Shown here: positions 30,030-40,922 of the stretch, in pieces | How the letters are laid out: each line of letters starts with the position of its first letter | Position numbering within the stretch: position 1 is the stretch's first letter | DNA from: Mycobacterium basiliense | Lineage (GTDB): Bacteria > Actinomycetota > Actinomycetes > Mycobacteriales > Mycobacteriaceae | Direction of reading: 5' to 3' | Assembly: GCF_900292015.1 (NCBI RefSeq) | Contig: NZ_LR130759.1 | Location: 744,001 to 808,000 of the forward strand | DNA: 64,000 bases | Notes under the pieces: generated by a model | The model's database searches: none | Told to the model about the DNA's origin: nothing | What the model saw: only the letters and a program-made list of their open reading frames with translations | Position numbers and translations under genes: made by a program

Positions 30030-30709
30030 CGGCGAGCCCACCAACCCGCCAACAACTGGCGGCCTTGGTCGACCACACTCTGCTGAAGCCCGAGGCCACC
30101 CGCGCCGAGGTGGCCGCACTGGTCGCTGAGGCCACCGAACTCGGCGTCTATGCGGTGTGCGTTTCGCCGTCGATGGTGCCGGCCGCCGTCGCGGCCGGCG
30201 ATGTGCGGGTGGCCACGGTGGTGGGTTTTCCGTCGGGCAAGCATCTATCCGGGGTCAAGGCGTACGAGGCGGCCCAGGCGATTGACTCCGGGGCGGTTGA
30301 GGTCGACATGGTGGTCGATGTGGGCGCCGTGCTGGCCGGCGACCTCGATGCGGTGCGGTCCGACATCGAGGCGGTTCGTGTCGCCGCGACCGGGGTGGCG
30401 CTGAAGGTGATCGTGGAATCGGCGGTGCTACTGGACCAGGCGGGCGAGCACATGCTGATCCGGGTGTGCCGCATCGCCGAGCGCGCCGGTGCCGACTTCG
30501 TCAAGACGTCGACCGGGTTCCATCCGGCGGGCGGCGCAACGTTACGTGCCGTCGAATTGATGGCCGACACCGTCGGCGCGCGGCTGGGGGTCAAGGCCAG
30601 TGGCGGCATCCGCACCGCAGTCCAAGCGGTCGCGATGCTGCGTGCCGGCGCCACCCGGCTTGGCCTGTCCGCGACCCGTTCGGTGCTGGACGGGCTCAGC
30701 CAGGACTGA
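30026..30709 (+). CDS. deoC: deoxyribose-phosphate aldolase
   Basis: A 227-residue class I aldolase. It splits 2-deoxyribose-5-phosphate into glyceraldehyde-3-phosphate and acetaldehyde. The Schiff-base lysine lies in [45 protein letters not shown] and VCVSPSMV are also typical. TTG 30026 is chosen because it overlaps the previous stop (TTGA) and gives the expected family length; a longer in-frame extension from 29909 would run through the previous gene in another frame. Confidence 0.92.
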   Translation: MTASPPTRQQLAALVDHTLLKPEATRAEVAALVAEATELGVYAVCVSPSMVPAAVAAGDVRVATVVGFPSGKHLSGVKAYEAAQAIDSGAVEVDMVVDVGAVLAGDLDAVRSDIEAVRVAATGVALKVIVESAVLLDQAGEHMLIRVCRIAERAGADFVKTSTGFHPAGGATLRAVELMADTVGARLGVKASGGIRTAVQAVAMLRAGATRLGLSATRSVLDGLSQD

Positions 30710-30727
30710 CCCGCGGGTGTCCGCCGA

Positions 30728-31816
30728 TCAGATATTGGCGAAACAGGGATTCTGGCTGCCGGATGGGATGGTCGCGTCGCGGGTGGAAAAGTGGCTTATC
30801 ACGCCGGTCGACGTGACCTGCACGCTGTCGGCGTGAATGCCCAACGGATAGTTCCTGGTCAGGTCCGCGGTGAAGTCGTTCAGCGTCGACTGCACCGCCT
30901 CCTTCGGCAGCGAGAAGCCCAGGGTGTTGAAACTCTGGATTTGCAGCTGCAGGCCGTTGCCGGACACCACCGGCTTGGCGATGATGTCGTTGAGCATGCC
31001 CTTCAATTCGATGGTGCCGTCGGTGGGGTGGGTTACCACGCTGTTGGTGACGAACTCGCCGAGTATCGGAATCGCGTTTTGCACCGATTCCTTGATGCCT
31101 TCCGATGTCCAGCTGATGGTGGCATCGAGTGCGCCGACCGTTCCCTTGGAGTTCGGGGTGCTCTTGAGCCGGACATCCTGGATCGTGATCTGGATCTTCA
31201 TGCCTTTGGCGTCGCGCACCTGGTTGCCGGCGGTCTCGACGCTGATATTGGTGAAGTGGCGGGTGGCCAGCTGCCAGAGCAGTAGGGGTGCGACACCGAA
31301 TGACGCGGTGGCCTGGTCCTTCACCTCACATGCAACCGCTGCGGCGACCTTGCTGTTGGCGACGTGCCGAGCGTAAAGCTCGCCCGTGATCAGCCCGGCG
31401 ACGACGAGTGACAGCACGATGATCAAGATCAGGAAAAGGGACAACGGGTCGCGCCGCGAGCGCCGTTTGGTCGGCGCTACCAACGGCTCGTCTGCCGGGG
31501 TCGCCACCGGCGTCGTCTTGTCGGTGCGCGATGTGTGCGGAGCTGTGGAGCCGGCTCGCTGCGCACTGGCATTGGCCGCCGTCAACGGCTCCGTCTGCTG
31601 CGGTGCTTGGCTAGCCATGGTTGGGAGTTCGTGCCCGTGGCCGGCGTCGGGTTGGCCAGCGTCGGGTTGGCCGGGACGCAATTGTCCGCTCGATGGGTCA
31701 GCCGGCACCGGTGGCCGACCGTGCGGGTCCCATCCGCTTGCCGGGGTAGGACCTTGATTGCTGGGACGCGACCATGTTGACGGGCCTTCGTTGGGTGGCC
31801 CTTGCGGGTTCGTCAC
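30728..31816 (-). CDS. membrane-anchored LmeA/DUF2993-like protein
   Basis: A 362-residue protein. Residues 1-130 are Pro/Gln-rich and disordered, including GQPDAGQPDAGH; a basic stretch precedes one membrane helix (SLFLILIIVLSLVVAGLI). The extracytoplasmic remainder begins AVACEVKDQATASFGVAPLL and resembles the DUF2993/LmeA fold, whose best-known member aids lipomannan mannosylation. Whether this protein does so is unknown. The GTG start overlaps the stop of the nitrilase-family gene as GTGA. It is the Rv0479c counterpart. Confidence 0.8.
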   Translation of the reverse strand: MTNPQGPPNEGPSTWSRPSNQGPTPASGWDPHGRPPVPADPSSGQLRPGQPDAGQPDAGHGHELPTMASQAPQQTEPLTAANASAQRAGSTAPHTSRTDKTTPVATPADEPLVAPTKRRSRRDPLSLFLILIIVLSLVVAGLITGELYARHVANSKVAAAVACEVKDQATASFGVAPLLLWQLATRHFTNISVETAGNQVRDAKGMKIQITIQDVRLKSTPNSKGTVGALDATISWTSEGIKESVQNAIPILGEFVTNSVVTHPTDGTIELKGMLNDIIAKPVVSGNGLQLQIQSFNTLGFSLPKEAVQSTLNDFTADLTRNYPLGIHADSVQVTSTGVISHFSTRDATIPSGSQNPCFANI

Positions 31817-32667
31817 CTACGCGATTCTGCCTCATCAAGTCGAGCAAAGCTTGACTGGTTGCGCAGCACGGCGATGTTCTCGCGTGCCCTGGCAACGCTG
31901 TCGGTCTCAATATCGGCGAGGACCAGTTGCGGCTCAGACCCGGCCGAAGCGATCACCTCGCCCAGCGGAGATACCACCAGGCTGCCCCCGACTCCGGTCG
32001 GGGCGCCCGAGCCGGCGGCGACGTCCGCGCATGCCGGCGACGACGAGCGGGCCGGATCAGCCTGACCCGCCGCCGCGACATAGGACATCGAGTCCAATGC
32101 TCTGGCCCTGGCCAGCAACGTCCACTGGTCGAGTTTGCCGGGCCCCGAGCCCCACGACGCGCAGACCGCGATGAGCTGGGCGCCGCGCCGAGCCAGTTCG
32201 GTGTAGAGCGCTGGGAAACGAATGTCATAGCAAATCGTCAGCCCCACCCGGACCCCGTCGACGGTGATCAATACCGGTTCGTTGCCCGGTGCGACGGTAC
32301 GTGACTCGGCGAAGCCGAACGCGTCGTAGAGGTGGATCTTGTGATAGTGGGCGTGAGACTGATTGGACGCGGCGGGTGCGGCGGCGATCAGCGTATTCGT
32401 TACCCGGCCGTCGTCGGCCGGCGTGAACATGCCTGCCACCACGGTGATACCGGCTTCGGCGGCGATGCCACGCACGCCGTTGGCCCAGGGCCCGTCCAAG
32501 GGCTCCGCGATCGGTGCCAGTGGGGCGCCGAACCGGCACATGGTCGCCTCCGGGAACACCACCAGCTTGGCGCCCGAGGCGGCGGCCCGCCCTGCGTACT
32601 CGCGCACTAGCCGCAGATTTGCTGTCGGGTCGGTGCCGCTGAGGATTTGCGCCAGCGCGATTCGCAT
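31813..32667 (-). CDS. carbon-nitrogen hydrolase (nitrilase superfamily)
   Basis: A 284-residue amidohydrolase with the complete Glu-Lys-Cys triad: VVFPEATM (Glu), HYHKIHLYDAFG (Lys) and VGLTICYDIRFPALY (Cys). It matches the omega-amidase/Nit branch, which hydrolyses small amides or deaminated glutathione; the substrate here is unassigned. ATG 32667 gives the canonical MRIALAQ start; the frame is open further upstream. It is the Rv0480c counterpart. Confidence 0.9.
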   Translation of the reverse strand: MRIALAQILSGTDPTANLRLVREYAGRAAASGAKLVVFPEATMCRFGAPLAPIAEPLDGPWANGVRGIAAEAGITVVAGMFTPADDGRVTNTLIAAAPAASNQSHAHYHKIHLYDAFGFAESRTVAPGNEPVLITVDGVRVGLTICYDIRFPALYTELARRGAQLIAVCASWGSGPGKLDQWTLLARARALDSMSYVAAAGQADPARSSSPACADVAAGSGAPTGVGGSLVVSPLGEVIASAGSEPQLVLADIETDSVARARENIAVLRNQSSFARLDEAESRR

Positions 32668-32730
32668 AGACGCCAGCTTAGGGGCCGAGCCGTCGGCGCC
32701 GCTGCGACCGCTCCCGCCAAACATGAAGCG

Positions 32731-33255
32731 TCAGGGCTGGCTTGCGATCCACTCGGTGGTGAAGCGCTGTTCCATCGTCACTAGCTGAGCCAATTCGGCA
32801 CCGATCATCCGCTCCAACTTGCCGCCGATGAGAGGGATCCGCACCTGGATGGTGAGGCGCACGGTGAGCCGGGAGCCGCCCGAATTGGCGGCTGGGGACA
32901 GCACGGCGGTGCCCCACAGATTTACCGGAGCATCGACGATGGATCCGGCGATGGACGCGGTTGCGGTGCCGTCGTTGACCGGGCCCCAGGTCTCTTCGCG
33001 GCGCACGCAGAGATCTCCGCGATGCAACTGGGTGACCAGACCCGGCAGATTGTGGCTATGCACCGTCTGCAGGGTGACCACCTCGACGGTGCCGTCCTCC
33101 CCGGTGGCACCCCCCACTCGCATCGACTCCAAGGTTGCGACGTCGACCGGGGTTTCTGCGAGCCTGGCCCGCCAGTAGGCCTCCTCACCGAACGCCTGAA
33201 GAACTTCTTTGACGCTGCCCTCGTAGTCGGCCGACATGTCGAATGAACGCGGCAT
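32731..33255 (-). CDS. DUF2505 (START-like) protein
   Basis: A 174-residue protein beginning MPRSFDMSADYEGSVKEVL. The length and pattern fit DUF2505, a START/Bet v1-like domain that may hold a hydrophobic ligand. It has no catalytic motif. It lies divergent from murB, with 26 bases between the two starts, so the promoters overlap. It is the Rv0481c counterpart. Confidence 0.82.
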   Translation of the reverse strand: MPRSFDMSADYEGSVKEVLQAFGEEAYWRARLAETPVDVATLESMRVGGATGEDGTVEVVTLQTVHSHNLPGLVTQLHRGDLCVRREETWGPVNDGTATASIAGSIVDAPVNLWGTAVLSPAANSGGSRLTVRLTIQVRIPLIGGKLERMIGAELAQLVTMEQRFTTEWIASQP

Positions 33256-33281
33256 AGCTGGTCAGGCTACCGTTACGGGCC

Positions 33282-34394
33282 ATGAAACGGAGCGATGCCG
33301 GTGCGCCCTATGCCGGTGCGCGCGTCGCCGAGTCGGTGCCGCTGGCGCCGTTGACCACGTTGCGGGTGGGGCCGGTGGCAAGACGGTTGATTACCTGCGA
33401 CAGCACCGATCAGGTGGTCGGTGTGCTGACACAGCTCGACGAGCAGGCGCGACGCGCGCAGGGTGACCCGCTGCTGGTGTTTGCTGGCGGCTCCAACCTG
33501 GTGATCGGTGACGGCCTGACCAATCTCACCGCGGTGCGGCTGGCCCTCGACGCGATCACTATCGACGGCAACCTGGTGCGGGCCGAGGCGGGTGCGGTGT
33601 GGGACGAGGTGGTGGTCGCGGCGATCGAGCATGGTCTCGGTGGTCTGGAATGCCTCTCCGGCATCCCGGGGTCGGCGGGAGCCACGCCGGTGCAGAACGT
33701 GGGGGCGTACGGCGTCGAAGTGTCCGACGTCATTACCCGGGTCCGGCTGTTGGATCGACGCAACGGCGAGGTGCGCTGGGTCCCCGCCGACGAACTGCGT
33801 TTCGGCTACCGCACCAGCGTGTTCAAGCAAGCTGCGGGGCTCGGGTTGTCCGCTGTGGTTTTGGAAGTGGAGTTCGCATTGGATGCGTCGGGCCGCAGTG
33901 CACCGCTGCGCTATGGCGAGCTGACTTCCGTCCTGGGGGTCGCCAGCGGCCAACGCGCCGAACCCCGGGCCGTCCGTGAGGCGGTGTTGACCCTGCGGGC
34001 GGGGAAAGGAATGGTTCTCGACGCTGCCGATCATGACACCTGGAGCGTGGGCTCCTTTTTCACCAACCCGGTGGTCCCGCCCGAGGTCTACCAGCGGCTA
34101 GCGGCCGAGACGGACGAGCCGGTGCCGCACTGGCCGGCCCCGAACGGGGTCAAGCTGGCCGCCGGCTGGCTGGTGGAGCGGGCCGGGTTCGGCAAGGGAT
34201 ATCCGGATCCCGCCCTGACCGGAGCAGCCGCCGCCTGCCGACTGTCCACCAAGCACGCGCTGGCTGTGACCAACCGCGGCGATGCCACCGCCGCCGACGT
34301 GATGGTCTTGGCCAGAACCGTTCGCGACGGGGTTTGTGATGTGTTTGGTATCACATTGAAACCAGAACCAGTCCTCGTTGGTTGCGCGTTGTAG
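33282..34394 (+). CDS. murB: UDP-N-acetylenolpyruvoylglucosamine reductase
   Basis: A 370-residue flavoenzyme that reduces UDP-GlcNAc-enolpyruvate to UDP-MurNAc in peptidoglycan precursor synthesis. FAD-binding [14 protein letters not shown], the type I MurB stretch [20 protein letters not shown], and the catalytic Ser region [12 protein letters not shown] are present. The C-terminal domain has [17 protein letters not shown]. The ATG is preceded by a GGCC-rich leader without a strong ribosome-binding site. Confidence 0.95.
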   Translation: MKRSDAGAPYAGARVAESVPLAPLTTLRVGPVARRLITCDSTDQVVGVLTQLDEQARRAQGDPLLVFAGGSNLVIGDGLTNLTAVRLALDAITIDGNLVRAEAGAVWDEVVVAAIEHGLGGLECLSGIPGSAGATPVQNVGAYGVEVSDVITRVRLLDRRNGEVRWVPADELRFGYRTSVFKQAAGLGLSAVVLEVEFALDASGRSAPLRYGELTSVLGVASGQRAEPRAVREAVLTLRAGKGMVLDAADHDTWSVGSFFTNPVVPPEVYQRLAAETDEPVPHWPAPNGVKLAAGWLVERAGFGKGYPDPALTGAAAACRLSTKHALAVTNRGDATAADVMVLARTVRDGVCDVFGITLKPEPVLVGCAL

Positions 34395-34497
34395 CTGCTA
34401 CTTTTGGCCGAAAGCTCCCCGGTGCCCCGTGCTGCGACCCGTGCCGGGCTTCTCTGCTGCCGTTTGCGCGCAATTTCGCCCGGTATCTTTGATTTCC

Positions 34498-35826
34498 GTG
34501 AACACATCCAGCGCACCCAAAAGTCAGGGGCCGATCAACAGGCGCATGGCTTTGATGGCCCTCGGGGCCGGGGTGCTGGCGCCAAATGTGTTGGCGGCCT
34601 GTGCTGGCGATGTCATCAAGAAGGCCGAGGAGAAGGCGCCCGAGGCGCCACGGCTGACCTTCCGACCCGCGGATTCCGCCGCCGATGTGGTGCCGATCGC
34701 GCCGGTCAGCGTCGAGGTCGGCAATGGCTGGTTCCAGCGCGTTGCCCTGACCAATGCGTCCGGCAAGGTCGTTGCGGGCGCATACAACCAGGACCGCACG
34801 GTCTACACCGTCACTGAGCCGCTGGGGTACGACACCACCTACACGTGGACCGGGATGGCCGTCGGCCACGACGGCAAGGCTGTGCCCGTGGGCGGCAAGT
34901 TCACCACCGTGACGCCGGCCAAGAAGATCGACGGCGGATTCCAGTTGGCCGACGGTCAGACCGTCGGTATCGCGGCGCCGATCATCATTCAGTTCGACTC
35001 GCCGATCAGCGACAAGGCCACCGTCGAGCGCGCGCTCACCGTGACCACCAACCCGCCGGTCGAAGGCAGTTGGGCGTGGTTGCCCGATGAGGCGCAGGGC
35101 GCTCGGGTGCACTGGCGTCCGCGCGAGTACTACCCCGCGGGAACCACCGTGGCCGTCGACGCCAAGTTCTATGGCCTGCCGTTCGGCGACGGCGCGTACG
35201 GGTTGCAGGACATGTCGTTGAACATCCAGATCGGTCGACGCCAGATCGTCAAGGCCTCGGTCCCGTCGCACCGCATCCAGGTCGTCACCGACGAGGGAGT
35301 CATCATGGACTTCCCGTGCAGCTACGGTGAGGCCGATCTGGCCCGCAACGTCACACGCAACGGCATCCACGTCGTCACCGAAAAGTACGCGGACTTCTAC
35401 ATGTCCAACCCGGCCGCCGGCTACAGCAACGTTCATGAGCGCTGGGCGGTGCGGATCTCCAACAATGGTGAGTTCATCCACGCCAACCCGATGAGCGCCG
35501 GGGCGCAGGGCAACACCAACGTCACCAACGGGTGCATCAACCTGTCGACGGGCAATGCCGAGGAGTACTACCACTCGGCGATCTACGGTGACCCGGTCGA
35601 GGTGACCGGCAGCACGATCCAGCTGTCCTACTCCGACGGCGATATCTGGGACTGGGCCGTGGACTGGGACACCTGGGTGTCAATGTCGGCGCTCCCGCCG
35701 CCGACGGCGCGTCCACCGGGAACGCAGATCCCGGTTACCGCGCCGGCCACCCCCTCCACCGCGCCCAGCCTGTCGGGTACGCCGACCACCCCGAGCACTA
35801 CCGCGTCGAGTGGGCCGGGTGGTTAG
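34498..35826 (+). CDS. lprQ: L,D-transpeptidase lipoprotein (LdtMt5)
   Basis: From GTG 34498 it is a 442-residue lipoprotein: SRR-less basic start with [19 protein letters not shown], then LAAC lipobox at about residues 30-33. Two Ig-like domains ([36 protein letters not shown]) precede the YkuD catalytic domain, whose active site is IHANP ... [11 protein letters not shown] (His, Cys). L,D-transpeptidases make 3-3 cross-links in peptidoglycan; the C-terminus is Pro/Thr-rich. The first part of the call (exact start) is uncertain because several in-frame GTG/TTG codons lie upstream, some inside murB. Confidence 0.9.
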   Translation: MNTSSAPKSQGPINRRMALMALGAGVLAPNVLAACAGDVIKKAEEKAPEAPRLTFRPADSAADVVPIAPVSVEVGNGWFQRVALTNASGKVVAGAYNQDRTVYTVTEPLGYDTTYTWTGMAVGHDGKAVPVGGKFTTVTPAKKIDGGFQLADGQTVGIAAPIIIQFDSPISDKATVERALTVTTNPPVEGSWAWLPDEAQGARVHWRPREYYPAGTTVAVDAKFYGLPFGDGAYGLQDMSLNIQIGRRQIVKASVPSHRIQVVTDEGVIMDFPCSYGEADLARNVTRNGIHVVTEKYADFYMSNPAAGYSNVHERWAVRISNNGEFIHANPMSAGAQGNTNVTNGCINLSTGNAEEYYHSAIYGDPVEVTGSTIQLSYSDGDIWDWAVDWDTWVSMSALPPPTARPPGTQIPVTAPATPSTAPSLSGTPTTPSTTASSGPGG

Positions 35827-36562
35827 CCCTACGGGTCGCTGACGCCTGATCGCGCGGCCGGATGATGATCTGGTCGAGGTTGACGTGCGACGGTCGCGAT
35901 GCCACGAACCCGATCACCTCGGCCACGTCTTCGGCGACCAGGGGAGTCATGCCCGAGTAGACCGCGTCCGCGCGTTGCTCATCGCCGTCGAAGCGGACCA
36001 GCGAAAACTCGGTCTCGACCGCGCCCGGAGCGATCTCGGTGAGCCGGACCGGCTTTCCCAGCAGTTCACCCCGAAGGGTGCGGTGCAGCGCGCCCTGGCC
36101 ATGCTTGGCGGCCGTGTAGCCGGCGCCGCCGTCGTAGACCTCCAGCGCCGCAATCGAGGTGACCGTCACGATCAGCCCATCGCCGGAGTCGATCAGCTTG
36201 GGTAGTAGCGCACGGGTCACGCGCAGCGTGCCGAGCACGTTCGTCTCCCACATCCAGCGCCAATGTTCGAGATCTGCGTCGGCTACCGGTTCCAGCCCCT
36301 TGGCGCCACCGGCGTTGTTGACCAAGACATCCACGCGGCTCAATCCGTCCGCCAGGGTCGCCACGGCAGCGTCGTCAGTGACATCGGCCACAATCGGGGT
36401 GCCGCCGATCTGGTCGGCCAGGGCGGCAATCCGGTCCGCGCGGCGTGCCACCACGATCACGTGAAACCCTTGGGCAGCAAGCGTTCTGGCGGTAGCCTCG
36501 CCGATTCCGGAACTGGCGCCCGTCACCACCGCCACTGGCTTTGTAGCGTCAGCACTCGTCAT
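35798..36562 (-). CDS. short-chain dehydrogenase/reductase
   Basis: A 254-residue classical SDR: cofactor site [23 protein letters not shown] motif [12 protein letters not shown], catalytic Ser in [11 protein letters not shown] and the YTAAKHG Tyr-Lys pair. It reduces or oxidises an unknown hydroxyl/ketone with NAD(P)H. The gene is convergent with lprQ and overlaps its last 29 bases. A GTG three codons upstream (36571) is an alternative start. It is the Rv0484c counterpart. Confidence 0.9.
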   Translation of the reverse strand: MTSADATKPVAVVTGASSGIGEATARTLAAQGFHVIVVARRADRIAALADQIGGTPIVADVTDDAAVATLADGLSRVDVLVNNAGGAKGLEPVADADLEHWRWMWETNVLGTLRVTRALLPKLIDSGDGLIVTVTSIAALEVYDGGAGYTAAKHGQGALHRTLRGELLGKPVRLTEIAPGAVETEFSLVRFDGDEQRADAVYSGMTPLVAEDVAEVIGFVASRPSHVNLDQIIIRPRDQASATRRANHPAHSTR

Positions 36563-36759
36563 CGGGATCACTCTAATAAACGTGCTAAATTCTCGGTGTG
36601 TACCGCAGCGCCTTGTTCAACGCGACGCCCGCAAGTCTTTGCGCGTGTGCTTGTTGTTGCCGCGAACTTCGCCACGTCTGACCCAGGTCAGTGAGCGTGG
36701 CCCAGGACCCGGCCAGTTGAATTCGGAATTCGCCAATAAGTTTCGCTCAAAGGACGCCA

Positions 36760-38061
36760 GTGCACTCGACTACCCTCACCACCCATTTGCCCACCCGTAA
36801 CGGCAAGATGCGGGCGTACCGTCAGGTCGTGCCGCCGTCACTGCATCTGGCGGACTCCGCGGCGGCATCCGTCTTCCGGGCCGTTCGATTGCGCGGACCG
36901 GTCGGTCGTGACGTCATCGCCAATGTTACGTCGCTGAGCATTGCGACGGTGAACCGCCAGGTGATCGCGCTGCTGGACGCCGGTCTGCTGCGGGAGCGCG
37001 CCGACTTGGCGATCGCGGGGGCCATCGGGCGACCGCGGGTGCCGGTGGAGGTAAACCATGAGCGGTTCGTGACGCTGGGCATCCACATCGGCGCGCGCAC
37101 CACCAGCATCGTGGCCACCGACCTGTTCGGCAACACGCTGGACACAGTTGAGACGCCGACGCCGCTCAGCCCAGCAGGGACCGCACTGAAATCGCTGGCC
37201 CAGAGCGCCGGCAGATATCTGAAGCGCTGGCACCGGCGTCGCGCGTTGTGGGTCGGGGTGGCCATCGGTGGCACCGTTGACGACGCAACCGGGCACGTCG
37301 ACCACCCGCGGCTGGGCTGGCGGCAAGCCCCGGTGGGCCCGGTACTGGCCGACACGTTGGGCCTGCCCGTCTCGGTGGCATCGCACGTGGATGCCATGGC
37401 CGGGGCCGAACTGTTACTCGGTATGCGGCGCTTCACGGCGAGTTCCTCTACCAGCTTGTATGTCTACGCCCGGGAAACGGTGGGTTATGCGCTGGTGATC
37501 GGCGGACGAGTGCACTGCCCGACCAGCGGCCCGGGCACCATCGCCGGCCTGCCCGCGCACTCCGAGCTGCTCGGCGGCAGCGGCCAGCTGGAGTCCACGG
37601 TCAGCGACGAGGCCGTGCTGGTCGCCGCTCGCCGACTGCGGATCCTGCCCGCTGCGTCTGCTACCCGGACGAATGGGTCGATCACCGCCATCACTGACTT
37701 GCTCAGGGTGGCGCGGGCGGGCAACCCTCGCGCTGTGCAACTGCTGACGGAGCGGGCCCGCGTGCTCGGTGAGACCGTCGCGCTGCTGCGTGACCTCCTC
37801 AATCCCGACGAGCTGGTGGTGGGAGGTCAGGCCTTCACCGAATACCCCGAAGCGATGGAGCAGGTCAGGGAGGCCTTTGCGGCGCGATCGGTGCTGGCCC
37901 CGCGTGAAATCCGAGTCACGGCGTTCGGCAACCGGGTGCAGGAAGCGGGGGCCGGCATTGTGTCGCTGGGTGGGTTGTATGCCGACCCGCTGGGCGCGTT
38001 GCGACGTAGTGGGGCGTTGGACGCCCGGCTGCCCGACGCCGAAGCCGAGGCGCTCGCTTAG
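36760..38061 (+). CDS. ROK-family transcriptional regulator
   Basis: A 433-residue NagC/XylR-type regulator: N-terminal winged helix ([19 protein letters not shown], then [13 protein letters not shown]) and C-terminal ROK kinase-like fold ([36 protein letters not shown]). The sugar-kinase ATPase residues look partly degenerate, as in regulators. Rv0485, its counterpart, controls a PE/PPE pair in M. tuberculosis. A 188-base upstream gap likely contains the promoter. Its stop overlaps the mshA start. Confidence 0.85.
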   Translation: MHSTTLTTHLPTRNGKMRAYRQVVPPSLHLADSAAASVFRAVRLRGPVGRDVIANVTSLSIATVNRQVIALLDAGLLRERADLAIAGAIGRPRVPVEVNHERFVTLGIHIGARTTSIVATDLFGNTLDTVETPTPLSPAGTALKSLAQSAGRYLKRWHRRRALWVGVAIGGTVDDATGHVDHPRLGWRQAPVGPVLADTLGLPVSVASHVDAMAGAELLLGMRRFTASSSTSLYVYARETVGYALVIGGRVHCPTSGPGTIAGLPAHSELLGGSGQLESTVSDEAVLVAARRLRILPAASATRTNGSITAITDLLRVARAGNPRAVQLLTERARVLGETVALLRDLLNPDELVVGGQAFTEYPEAMEQVREAFAARSVLAPREIRVTAFGNRVQEAGAGIVSLGGLYADPLGALRRSGALDARLPDAEAEALA

Positions 38062-39485
38062 TGGGCCCTAACGTGCGCAGTTCGCGTGCGTTGGCCAGTT
38101 CTCAAAGTCCGTCCTGTAAAGATGACAGTGTGCGGCAGACTGATGGTTCCCCGCTCACCGGCGACAATACTGGTCCGCAGAACCCGCGCCGGGTTGCGCT
38201 GGTGGCGGTGCATACCTCTCCGTTGGCCCAACCGGGCACCGGCGATGCCGGCGGGATGAACGTCTATGTGCTGCAGAGCGCGTTGCACCTGGCCCGGCGG
38301 GGTATTGAGGTCGAGGTTTTCACCCGGGCGACGTCCTCCGCCGATCCTCCGGTGGTGCGGGTGGCGCCCGGGGTGCTGGTGCGCAACGTGGTCGCGGGAC
38401 CTTTCGAAGGTCTGAACAAGTACGACCTGCCCACGCAGTTGTGCGCTTTTGCGGCCGGAGTGCTGCGCGCCGAAGCTGCCCACGAGCCGGGCTACTACGA
38501 CATCGTGCATTCGCACTACTGGTTGTCCGGTCAGGTCGGCTGGCTGGCCCGAGACCGCTGGGCGGTGCCGTTGGTGCATACCGCACACACGCTTGCTGCG
38601 GTGAAAAACGCTGCGCTGGCCGCAGGTGACACACCGGAGCCGCCGCTGCGCACGGTCGGCGAACAGCAGGTTGTCGACGAGGCGGACCGGCTCATCGTCA
38701 ACACCGACGACGAAGCCCGGCAGCTGATATCGCTTCACCGGGCCGATCCGGCACGGATCGATGTCGTCCATCCCGGTGTCGACCTGGACGTGTTCCGCCC
38801 CGGGGACCGAACGGCGGCGCGGGCCGCGCTGGGGCTGCCGCTCGATGAGCCGGTAGTGGCCTTCGTCGGACGAATTCAGCCGCTCAAAGCACCCGATATT
38901 GTGCTGCGGGCCGCCGCCCAGTTGCCAGGGGTGCGAGTCGTGATTGCCGGAGGCCCCTCAGGCAGCGGGTTGGCCTCGCCGGACGGCCTGGTCGAGCTGG
39001 CCGCTGAACTCGGCATCACCGAGCGGGTGAGTTTCTTGCCGCCTCAATCCCGTGCCGAGTTGGCTACGGTGTTCCACGCGGCCGATTTGGTTGCGGTGCC
39101 GAGCTATTCCGAATCCTTCGGCCTGGTGGCGGTCGAGGCGCAAGCCTGCGGCACACCGGTGGTGGCCGCCGCGGTGGGCGGGTTGCCGGTAGCGGTGCGC
39201 GACGGGGTCACCGGGGCTTTGGTGTCGGGGCACGAGGTCGGTCAGTGGGCGGACGCAATCGACCAGTTGCTGCGACTCACTGCCGGCCCCCAGGGCCAGG
39301 TGATGCGCGGTGCGGCCGCCAGGCATGCGGCCGGATTCTCCTGGGAAAACACCACCGATGCGCTGCTGGCGAGCTATCGACGCGCGATTGGCGACTTCAC
39401 GTCCGGGCATCGTCGCCGGGTGCGCGACCCGGTGGCGGTCCGCAAACCGCGGCGCTGGACGGCCCGCCGCGGAGTGGGCGCGTAA
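38061..39485 (+). CDS. mshA: D-inositol-3-phosphate glycosyltransferase
   Basis: A 474-residue GT4 glycosyltransferase that joins GlcNAc to inositol-3-phosphate in the first step of mycothiol synthesis. The substrate loop [19 protein letters not shown] and the donor-binding EX7E motif [19 protein letters not shown] are present. The first 40 residues are variable and disordered. The GTG start overlaps the stop of the ROK gene by one base; a later start would also retain all conserved motifs. Confidence 0.93.
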   Translation: MGPNVRSSRALASSQSPSCKDDSVRQTDGSPLTGDNTGPQNPRRVALVAVHTSPLAQPGTGDAGGMNVYVLQSALHLARRGIEVEVFTRATSSADPPVVRVAPGVLVRNVVAGPFEGLNKYDLPTQLCAFAAGVLRAEAAHEPGYYDIVHSHYWLSGQVGWLARDRWAVPLVHTAHTLAAVKNAALAAGDTPEPPLRTVGEQQVVDEADRLIVNTDDEARQLISLHRADPARIDVVHPGVDLDVFRPGDRTAARAALGLPLDEPVVAFVGRIQPLKAPDIVLRAAAQLPGVRVVIAGGPSGSGLASPDGLVELAAELGITERVSFLPPQSRAELATVFHAADLVAVPSYSESFGLVAVEAQACGTPVVAAAVGGLPVAVRDGVTGALVSGHEVGQWADAIDQLLRLTAGPQGQVMRGAAARHAAGFSWENTTDALLASYRRAIGDFTSGHRRRVRDPVAVRKPRRWTARRGVGA

Positions 39486-40018
39486 TGGCTACACCGCGGA
39501 CCGTGCACGACGTGATCGTTGAGGTGCTCGAGGCCAGCGGGCTGACATACACCGAATACCCGGGCGCGCACGGCGGGCTACCGGGTCTGATCGTGGAGTT
39601 GCCCGGCGAACGCAAGCTCAAGACCAACACGATTCTGAGCATCGGTGAACATTCGGTCCGCCTGGAAGCATTCGTGTGTCGCAAGCCGGACGAAAACCAC
39701 GAGGGCGTCTATCGGTTCCTCCTCAAACGCAACCGACGGCTCTACGGGATGGCGTACACGCTGGACAACGTCGGTGACATCTACTTGGTGGGCCGGATGT
39801 CCTTGGCGTCGGTGGACTCCGCCGAGATCGACCGGGTGCTTGGGCAGGTGCTCGAGGCGGTCGATTCGGACTTCAATACGTTGCTGGAGTTGGGTTTTCG
39901 GTCCTCGATCCAAAAAGAGTGGGAGTGGCGGGTATCTCGAGGCGAGTCGCTGAAAAACCTGGAGGCGTTCGCCCACTTGATCGACGAGGATGGCCAAGAG
40001 GACAACGGCGGCGCGTGA
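39485..40018 (+). CDS. YbjN-like protein (Rv0487)
   Basis: A 177-residue protein starting one base into the mshA stop (TAATG). The YbjN-type sensory fold is suggested by [20 protein letters not shown] and by [20 protein letters not shown]. It has no catalytic residues. Its position between mshA and gpm1, with overlaps, implies co-translation with mshA. In H37Rv a LysE-family gene lies next; here only 13 bases separate it from gpm1. Confidence 0.82.
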   Translation: MATPRTVHDVIVEVLEASGLTYTEYPGAHGGLPGLIVELPGERKLKTNTILSIGEHSVRLEAFVCRKPDENHEGVYRFLLKRNRRLYGMAYTLDNVGDIYLVGRMSLASVDSAEIDRVLGQVLEAVDSDFNTLLELGFRSSIQKEWEWRVSRGESLKNLEAFAHLIDEDGQEDNGGA

Positions 40019-40031
40019 GAGACTTGCCGGC

Positions 40032-40787
40032 ATGGGAGATACCGGCACATTGGTGCTGCTTCGCCACGGCGAGAGCGACTGGAACGCTCGTAACCTGTTC
40101 ACCGGCTGGGTGGACGTTGACCTGACCGAGAAGGGCCGCGCCGAAGCGGTCCGCAGCGGTGAGCTGCTGGCCGAACAGCAGCTGCTGCCGGACGTGCTGT
40201 ACACGTCGCTGCTGCGGCGCGCCATCACCACCGCACATCTGGCCCTGGACAGCGCCGACCGGCTCTGGATTCCGGTGCGGCGCAGTTGGCGGCTGAACGA
40301 ACGCCATTACGGCGCCCTGCAGGGCTTGGACAAGGCCGAGACCAAGGCTCGCTACGGGGAAGAGCAGTTCATGGCGTGGCGACGCAGCTACGACACGCCG
40401 CCGCCGCCGATCGAGAAGGGCAGCGAATTCAGTCAGGACGCGGATCCCCGGTACGCCAACATCGGCGGTGGGCCGCTGACGGAGTGCCTGGCCGACGTGG
40501 TGGCGCGGTTTCTGCCCTACTTCACCGACGTCATTGTCGGCGACCTACGGGACGGTAAGACGGTCCTGGTCGTTGCGCACGGCAATTCGTTGCGCGCGTT
40601 GGTCAAGCATCTCGACCAGATGTCGGATGACGACATCGTCGGACTCAACATCCCGACCGGAATTCCGTTGCGCTACGACCTGGACGAGCGGCTGCGGCCG
40701 GCGGTGCCCGGTGGTACCTATTTGGACCCGGAAGCGGCGGCCGCCGGTGCCGCCGCGGTGGCAAGTCAAGGTGCGGCGAAGGGCTGA
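40032..40787 (+). CDS. gpm1: 2,3-bisphosphoglycerate-dependent phosphoglycerate mutase
   Basis: A 251-residue histidine phosphatase-superfamily mutase for glycolysis/gluconeogenesis. The phosphohistidine motif [20 protein letters not shown], the catalytic Glu region [13 protein letters not shown] and [17 protein letters not shown] are intact. ATG 40032 is chosen over an upstream in-frame start (39990) because it begins at the family N-terminus ([13 protein letters not shown]). Confidence 0.96.
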   Translation: MGDTGTLVLLRHGESDWNARNLFTGWVDVDLTEKGRAEAVRSGELLAEQQLLPDVLYTSLLRRAITTAHLALDSADRLWIPVRRSWRLNERHYGALQGLDKAETKARYGEEQFMAWRRSYDTPPPPIEKGSEFSQDADPRYANIGGGPLTECLADVVARFLPYFTDVIVGDLRDGKTVLVVAHGNSLRALVKHLDQMSDDDIVGLNIPTGIPLRYDLDERLRPAVPGGTYLDPEAAAAGAAAVASQGAAKG

Positions 40788-40922
40788 TTTCCGGCTCCGG
40801 TAGGGCCGTTTGCTGAACAGCGTGTGAACGACAGCGGAACACCTGTAGCGGATGGTGTGACTTGTTCTATTTTGGCCTCGCCCCGCTAGGGGTGCGTTCA
40901 CCCGATTTGTAGGATTTTGTAT
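40788..40922. promoter_or_regulatory. senX3 promoter region
   Basis: The 135-base gap contains GTGTGAAC and, closer to senX3, the small inverted repeat GGGTG-CGTT-CACCC (40890-40903) with a GTTCACC core, the type of half-site reported for RegX3. RegX3 autoregulation through this promoter is known in other mycobacteria; binding here is inferred. Confidence 0.4.
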
